A stretch of 64,000 nt of DNA, taken from NCBI RefSeq assembly GCF_040954645.1, contig NC_092808.1:118522049-118586048 (forward strand), in the 5' to 3' direction. The position numbers and the translations under genes are program-made. Origin of the DNA: Diabrotica undecimpunctata (Eukaryota; Arthropoda; Insecta; Coleoptera; Chrysomelidae). Each line of letters starts with the position of its first letter. Positions within the stretch are counted from its first letter, which is position 1. Under the pieces are notes generated by a model. It made no database searches. It had not been told where the DNA came from and was given only the letters and a program-made list of their open reading frames with translations. This document shows, one piece after another, positions 57,755 to 64,000 of the stretch.

Positions 57755-58362
57755 TCTTCTCCTTCTTTCAGTGCCTATTCGTTCCGAATATTGGCAATCA
57801 TTCTGGCTATAATTATTTTATTGACTGATGCTTTAAATAGATTCGTTGTTGTTGTGGAGAACCATTTCCTCAGGTTCTTCAACCATGATATTCTCCTTCT
57901 CCCAATTCCTCGTTTTCCGAATACTTTACCCTGTAGGATTACCTTCAGTAATCTGTATTTAGTGCTGTTTCTCATTATATGTCCGAGATATTCCAACTTT
58001 CTCCTTTTAATGGTATACATCACCTCTCTTTCTTTGCCCACTCTTCGTAATACGGTCTCGTTGGTTATCTTGTCTGTCCATGATATTCTTAGAATTCGCC
58101 TGTATAGCCACATCTCGAAGGCTTCAAGTTTTTTCTCCATTGCTTCAGTTAGTGTCCAGGATTCAACTCCGTAATACAATATTGAGAAGATATAACATCG
58201 TAGGAGCCTTACTTTTATCTCCAGATTAAGATTGTGGCTTTTAAAGAGTTTGGCCATGTTATTGAATGCACTCCTAGAATTTTCTATTCTACATTTTATT
58301 TCCTGTGAGTGATCCCATTATTAATTTACTCTTGTTCCAAGATAGTTATACTGTTTTACTCG
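57755..58362 (-). pseudogene. LINE tail inserted into the LINE host copy
   Basis: Nearly the same as 42125-42650. Open frame 58257-57775: MAKLFKSHNLNLEIKVRLLR, YYGVESWTLTEAMEKKLEAF, RRILRISWTDKITNETVLRR, EYLGHIMRNSTKYRLLKVIL, ending IIARMIANIRNE. It extends about 80 bp further 5' than the 42.1-kb copy and ends in GAAGGAGAAGAAGG. 5'-truncated, bounded by a 15-bp target duplication, so a genuine target-primed insertion. Confidence 0.92.
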
Positions 58363-58377
58363 GTCAACTGGTGACCT
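58363..58377. repeat. 15-bp target-site duplication, right copy
   Basis: Same 15 bases as 57740-57754. Confidence 0.92.
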
Positions 58378-58560
58378 AACAGAACTTTTTCACGATTTTT
58401 ATAGTTTTGTGTTGCATTTCTAAGTTATTTTGTTGCATTCTTGATATAACCACCATATATTTAGTTTTCAGGGAGTTAATCAAAAGTCCGACGTTTTCTG
58501 CGATATTTTTAATAAAACTGCTTCATTTCATTTCTTCCAATGATAAGAAAAATAAGTATA
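58378..58560 (-). pseudogene. LINE host copy, 5' part (RT after active site)
   Basis: Minus-strand reading: NVGLLINSLKTKYMVVISRM, the GLxINxxKTKYM block that follows YADD in LINEs. The reading then runs into the nested insertion. Confidence 0.7.
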
Positions 58561-58564
58561 AGTT

Positions 58565-59075
58565 TTATGTAAAATGTACGGAACTAGAAAGAGTTCCTTT
58601 CTATTGTTACTTCATGGGGTTGTCATAAGTCTACGCTAAAATATCTCATTGACTTTTCTTTTTAAAGCTTTTTTAAAAAAATCCAATAAACCATTCGCCA
58701 GTGGATAGCTGACATTTCCCTGAGTAAACAAAGCAATGGCACGAAAATTTTAAATAACGAATCCTCTAAATATTAAAAAACAATAATACACTAAAATGCC
58801 AAATCATAAAATTATTATTAGGCGATGAACGAAAGATCCTCAGGTATGAAAAAGAACCAGAAGTTAGGGTATATCAACTGTAGAAGAATATAAAAGAATA
58901 GTCGTGCAAACTCATGTAAGAAATAGAAATTATCAGAGACAAAACAAAAAATCTTTACAAAAGATCCAAATAAACTACATCAGTACAATAACAGTAAAAC
59001 CCAAAAAAAGTAACAACTGAAAAAGTTTAAACAAGAAAAACTATAGAGCAACAAAAAAACACTTCTACAAAATTT
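58565..59075. other. No clear feature
   Basis: AT-rich; a plus-strand STVEEYKRIVVQT patch near 58880 is suggestive of a LINE but too short to call. Confidence 0.35.
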
Positions 59076-59307
59076 ATTACAATTTATTATCACAGCTGTT
59101 TTGTCAAAGTGCCTTTCTCAAATGATCTAATTTTTGATATGCGTTTACACCTTATAGTCTTCAACTGAATAAGTTGTAAAGGGAAAAACTGTTTGTCTCA
59201 AGTGGGTCATTTAGAATTACATCTGTATTTTTATAGATTCTAAGAAAGATAGTTTAAGGCCTTTATTTTAAATGTGAAGAATTTGAAATTGGTCATTAAC
59301 AGAATAA

Positions 59308-59562
59308 TTATGGTCTAGAAGGTGAAGTACTTATCTGTTTCTCTATTTTGAAAGCCCTTTTGTGTTCAGCTTTACTTTTGATAAAAGTTCTACCAGTTTG
59401 GCCGATGTAAGTTTTTAGGCAGTCGCCACATTTAAGTTTGGATACACCACTGTTTAAGTACTTTTTTCTTTGGCTCTTGTTGTTCTTAATATATTTGCTT
59501 AAGTTGTTTGTTCTGAAAGCTGTTTTTTTTTCTTTTTTATGTGTTTGACTATTTTTGTTCAT
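59308..59562 (-). pseudogene. PLE GIY-YIG endonuclease, left copy
   Basis: 84-codon frame: LSKYIKNNKSQRKKYLNSGV, then SKLKCGDCLKTYIGQTGRTF and KAEHKRAF. The expected GVYKLTC is changed to GVSKLKC. It ends early, probably by frameshift. Partial endonuclease of a Penelope-like element. Confidence 0.8.
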
Positions 59563-59929
59563 ATCTTGCCTGTATACGTAATCGAGGAGAAGTTACTGGG
59601 TTTTTCTCTGGTAGTGGAGATACTAATTTTTGGACTTTATTACGTAGTTTTTTTAATTGTACTCATTGTTTACTGCTATTAGCTTAATGATATTAAATTC
59701 TATCTCGAAGTTGTTTTTTGGCAAAAACTCATTAATCAAATAGCAGTAAACAATGGGTACAACGAACAAATAATAAACAAAATTTTAAAACAAAAACTAC
59801 ATAAGAAAGCCCTAAGTAAATTCTGCTCGATTACAAACAAAAGCAAGATATTAACAAAAATATCCAAACACATAAAAAATAATGATTAATAACCAGCTCT
59901 CAGAACAAACAACAATTTAAGCAAACATA

Positions 59930-60110
59930 TTAAAAAGAACAAAAGCCAATATAAAAAGCAATTAAACAGTGGTGTATACAAACTTACATGTGGTGACTGT
60001 TCAAAAACTTACATCGGTCAAACTGGTAGAACCGTTAACAAACGTACTGCAGAACACAAAAGGGCTTTTAATACTAGAATCATATATTATATTCAATCAT
60101 TTTTTAAAGA
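59930..60110 (+). pseudogene. PLE GIY-YIG endonuclease, right copy
   Basis: Frame from about 59960 reads SGVYKLTCGDCSKTYIGQTG, then RTVNKRTAEHKRAFNT, intact GIY (GVY) and YIG motifs, then degrades. An open frame at 59969-60154 is a shadow in another phase. Confidence 0.8.
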
Positions 60111-60250
60111 CCAATTTCAAATTCTCTAGGGAATTTAACAAATTAAAAATATAGATATACTGTATGACCAACTTGGGACAAACAGTTATCTCCTCCTTAA
60201 CTTATTCAGTTGAAGACTATTAAGTGTAAACGCATACCAAAAATAGATTA

Positions 60251-60295
60251 CTTAAGAAAAGCATTTCGCCGAAACAGCAGTGTTGAAAATAAACG
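60251..60295 (+). other. PLE 3' hairpin motif
   Basis: CTTAAGAAAAGC, loop, GCCGAAACAGC, then AATAAA; the mirror at 59088-59135 reads TTTGAGAAAGGC ... GACAAAACAGCTGTG ... AATAAA on the minus strand. Same layout as the motif at 5231-5283. Confidence 0.35.
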
Positions 60296-60299
60296 TTTT

Positions 60300-61830
60300 T
60301 ACTGTTTTTTTTTTAGATAAAATGAACCTCTATCAAGTAACGATTGGATCCATAACTTGGCAAGTGTTAGCAAGACAATAAGGAAAATATTGAGACAGCC
60401 GAAATGGAATTTTTCAAAATAGCGGGGAGAATATCAATAGCAGTTGGAACATAGACAGATTATTTGGTATAGCTACGTGGAAAGAATAATTCGCTATAGA
60501 TGGCCAAACAGAGCATTCAAATACCATCCTTCAAATAGAAGAAGATGCGGAGGACCAAAACTATAATAACACACCTATTTAATACTGTAACTTCGTTTTT
60601 TTTTTTAAATGAGGCCCCCTGTATATTTTTTAATTTTAGAAATATTCACATCATTTTGAACATTTTTTGTTAATACTTCACTATAATTATTGTAAACCGT
60701 TTTCGAGTTATAATGGTTTTTATATGAAAATTACACTTTTCTGCCATGTATATAAAGTTCAATATACTTTAATGTAATTTGACTAAAAGTTTAAATTACT
60801 TAGAAACTTATTAATCGGATATAGCATTATCGTTTACAGTATAAAGTTCCCTTTTCTATTATACAGGTTACTGTCAAAATTGGCATACCACCGGCATCCT
60901 TAATTTTCGCCCAATTCCTTGCCTGTATAAATCAGGACAGTTTTTTAATTAGTAATAAAAAACCAGTATACTTAAGATAAATTGGAAAAGTTACAAAGAG
61001 GACAGAAACACAGAAAGCGAGTTAAAAATTTATAATTTTCTGAAACACTTGATACATACATACATACATACATAGCGAAGAGTTATTCAAACCTCGCATA
61101 TTATTACTTAAATAATCAATTACTGTTTATTGGCAACACTGCAATTTACATTTATATTTATTCAAAACCATTATTGCAATACGAATTATTATTAATTTGG
61201 AAATTACTGCAGTTGCGGATTACTGTTATATAGTTAGATAAGTAGTTAATGTTAACAATTAACGTAATAATAATATTGAATGGTCTAATAAAGATAATAG
61301 ATTTTAATTAATTACAAACATTAAATTTGAATTATAAAACAGTAGGTTTTGGTAAATAATCGCCAAAATTATTTTAAGAAGATTAATTTTAAATAAATGT
61401 ATAAACTTTGTAGGACATAAAGCTGGAACCCAGCCTGTTTTAAAGAATATTTAAATAAAGCATTTCTCCATAATCTAACAGAAAAGTGCCAAAATAAATC
61501 CTGATAGATTTTACAGAAGAAAGCAAAATATAAAATTTAGGACCAGAGCAGTAGATAAGAATATAATGATATGAAAAAGAGTCCCTGATGGTGCGGTAAA
61601 CACAAAAAAGTGTGTAAATTGCTAAACATGTTCACGATATTACTAAAACTAATAATTATTCCTTAAGGCCGTAATTGATCTGCTGAAAACCTTTTATCAC
61701 AAGAAATTAAGACAAAAAGTCGTAAAACAAGGATATAATTTTCTAATCGTGATATATCCTGAACACATCTTTTCGAAAGTCTAAAAAAATGTATGAACTT
61801 AGGGGAGTCGATCAAACAAGAAATATGACC
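60300..61830. other. Mostly unrecognised; minor LINE scrap and microsatellite
   Basis: At about 60490-60570 the plus strand reads RWPNRAFKYHPSNRRRCGGP, like a LINE C-terminal GRRxRGRP block. A (CATA)n tract is at about 61053-61073. The rest is AT-rich without motifs. Confidence 0.45.
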
Positions 61831-61834
61831 TTAA

Positions 61835-64000
61835 TCTTTTTTCTTTTTCTTCATGTGCCATCATCTCTAAAAAGGTGGAATTGGCACTTTCGATACCGCT
61901 GCAGTAAAGAGGTCAGCAGAAGTGAATTTAAACCAAATTCCAAAATTCTTTAACCGTAAGATGCGTCTTTTCTCCCGATCTCTTCGACCCTCTGTTTTTT
62001 CTTGTATTATTAATTGCAGGAATTTAGCATTTTTTAAAGCATACCCGTGATGACATGTTCCAGATATTGCAATTTTTCTCTTTTCTTATTCTTCTCAACA
62101 CCTTGACATTTCTGACTTTATCCATCCAATTTATTCGTAATATTTTTTTATAGGTTCATAATTCGAAGAATTCCAATCTGCCTAAAACTTATTCATGCAA
62201 GCATTTCTGTCCTATTCTTGCTTTAATCTCTTTTGCGTACGTATATTTTTATTAATTTTATTGCTTCCAGATATTTAGAAGTTTTTTTAATTAGTTCTTT
62301 ATGTATTATTAAGTTTTTTGGGACTGTTGGGCTTTTGAAATTACCATAAATTGTGTCTTTTTTGTGTTTAGTAATCCACTAATTTAGTAGTACACTATTG
62401 GTCGACCATTTACAGTTATTCCGGTATTCCTGTAGTTAGTGCCTTAGCTAGTTCTTTTAGTGCCTTCTGAATTATTTCCTCTAAATATATGAATATTAAA
62501 CAGAGTAGGATTCATGTCACAGCCTTGCCTGGCACCCTTCTTAAACTGTAGTTCTTCTGAAATAACGTTGTTCTCATTTACCACTCTATCTGATTATAAT
62601 ATAGAGCGCTAATAATCCTGATGGCTATCATGTCCAATTTTTTATTTTTAAGCAATATGATAACACGATTAATCTTATCGAAGGCTTTGTTTTAATTAAA
62701 AAATCTTGCCCACATTTTTCAAAATATTTTGAGTGCATGAATCATTAAACTTTTTGTTTGATGGTCTTGGAATTTTTTTTCGTTTGTTTTTTTTTGGCCG
62801 TGTTATGGATGTAGACATTCGCCAATCTCTGAGTATGATTCCTGTACTGTATATTGTAATATATAAGTCGACAAATATTCCAATCTGCTTTTCTATTAGC
62901 TTTATTATTCTTACCGGTACATGATCAGAGCCTGTTGTTCTTTTTTCGTTTTATCGCTTTCAATACCTTATATTTTGTTACGTCCGGATCGTTGACGATA
63001 TTTTCCTTTTCTACTATTATCTTTATTCAGTTCTTTGTCCTTAAAAAGCTCTTGGAAATACTACTGTTATCTCTTAAGCGTTTGTGCAACGTCTTGAATT
63101 ACTTTTCCCTTTTTGTCAAGAAGTATTTTGACTTTTTTCTATACTTTATTGCTCTAATGTTTTTATAAAGGCTTAAGTTATCATATTTCTCTACTATCTG
63201 ATCAATCTCTTCGCATCTGTCACAGTACCATCTTTTTCTTGCCTCTCTGTTCTTCTTTTTTCTTATTTTGGTGTGTATAATGTTCAAAATCTCTTTTCTT
63301 TCATAAAATCCAAAATCTTCTCGGTCATCCATTTATCTTTACTCTTAGTTTAGGGATGTACGTATAAGAGCATCTTTTTATATGTGCCATTTCCTCTTCA
63401 TATCTTCAGTAGGAATAATTTTTATTTTGGTCAGCTCTTGTTTAAATTTCTGTGTGACATTTGTTCTTGGTCTCTAAAAAAATGTATTTGAATTGTGTTT
63501 TATTTGGTTTTAGCTGCGTGATGTTTTAGTTTTACTCTAAACCTTCCTACGAGCAGTTGTGATCTGATATTACATTAGATCCTGGGTATATTTGGAATGA
63601 TTTTATGAAATTTCCATGTGTAGAGTCTTCTTGCCAGCAGATCAAAATAAGTATTTGCAACAATAAAATCGTTCCCTTGACAGAATTGAGCTAATCTTTT
63701 TCCTCTCTTGTTACAAGTCCCCAGGTCCAAGTATCTAATAAAATTTCCTTCACTTCTTCTAAAGATTTTTGAGTTTAGATCTCCCATTACTATTATAAGG
63801 TCATTAAATTTCGTTACTTTTAATGCTTGTTGCCATTTGTTGTAAAACTGTTTTAGTTCTTTATCCGGCTTATCTGCGGTCGTGTCATCATAACTCTATC
63901 TGAGATGGGTAGGACACCACCTTCAAACTTCCGGGTGGTTTTCTCAACTAATATCGGTACTACCTTCCAATGATTTGGGGTTTTGTCTCTACCAGAGCAG
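61835..64000 (-). pseudogene. Long LINE remnant: endonuclease, RT and tail
   Basis: Minus-strand element running off the right edge. Endonuclease: ADKPDKELKQFYNKWQQALK (about 63880-63820), IIVMGDLNSKI (63795-63765), GTCNKRGKRLAQFCQGNDFI, RRLYTWKFHK (63640-63610). RT: KAFDKINRVIILLKNKKLD (about 62690-62640), then a degraded QGC block with ILLCLIFIYLEEIIQKALKE (62510-62450). Tail: NAKFLQLIIQEKTEGRRDRE, ILRLKNFGIWFKF, DLFTAAVSKVPIP (62040-61870). Stops, shifts and a large loss between endonuclease and RT make it inactive. Confidence 0.85.

Larger units (their letters stand above)
59080..60300. mobile_element. Diverged inverted pair of Penelope-like element ends
   Basis: Two outward-reading PLE 3' ends back to back with the junction near 59690: a minus-strand copy (59080 to about 59690) and a plus-strand copy (about 59690 to 60300). 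GIY-YIG blocks, CAGTTGAAGACTATAAG-like and GCGTTTACAC-like 3' blocks are shared in inverted order. Same architecture as 3488-5334 but with many differences between arms, so older, and of another PLE subfamily. Confidence 0.75.

Noticed and set aside
1..64000. Host protein genes, tRNA/rRNA genes, CRISPR arrays, bacterial operons
   Set aside because: No supporting motif or structure seen; all protein-level signals belong to transposable elements, and the genome style is animal nuclear DNA.

Overview
This window looks like a gene-poor, repeat-dense, AT-rich stretch of an insect nuclear genome. A beetle is my best guess, from the style of the LINE tails, but that is inference. I recognise no host gene, tRNA, rRNA or CRISPR array. 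Almost every stretch with a protein-level signature is a transposable element, usually a decayed 5'-truncated piece. The window may be intergenic, heterochromatic or the inside of a long intron.

Layout. 1-9240: eroded LINE copies on both strands, broken by a perfect ~900-bp-arm inverted repeat (3488-5334) made of two identical Penelope-like element (PLE) ends with GIY-YIG endonuclease sequence. 9855-11690: a jockey-type LINE with recognisable endonuclease and reverse transcriptase (RT), now broken. 13312-18457: a ~5.1 kb Tc1/mariner-superfamily element with very long inverted arms (about 1.5-2.0 kb) around a dead transposase of DD41D-like spacing; a foldback element sits in one arm only. 20015-20248: a short near-perfect hairpin between two TA microsatellites. 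21560-22475: LINE scraps. 23403-31207: a complete gypsy/errantivirus-type LTR retrotransposon on the minus strand, with identical 197-bp LTRs, gag, pol, env, a tRNA-type primer site, a -1 frameshift heptamer and TATA on both sides; it is the only element here with all of its reading frames open. 31430-44385: LINE remnants, an inverted-repeat element holding a LINE, a filled/empty-site pair around a LINE insertion, and a second transposase scrap. 45683-47580: two non-coding foldback elements. 48139-49827: an inverted-repeat element containing a GC-rich R1-like LINE piece. 50050-58560: LINE tails, including a LINE inserted in a LINE with a clean 15-bp target duplication. 59080-60300: an older diverged PLE inverted pair. 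61835-64000: a long minus-strand LINE remnant that runs off the window.

How the parts relate. The elements form a nested record of insertions. The youngest are the errantivirus (identical LTRs) and the PLE palindrome (arms identical where compared). Older layers are LINE fragments with many stops. Several elements abut TA dinucleotide tracts. Several LINE copies end in GAA-rich tails rather than poly(A). Three PLE-type or PLE-suspect loci share a hairpin-GAAA-hairpin-AATAAA motif reminiscent of a degenerate hammerhead ribozyme. All identifications come from reading motifs by eye; no database search was run.
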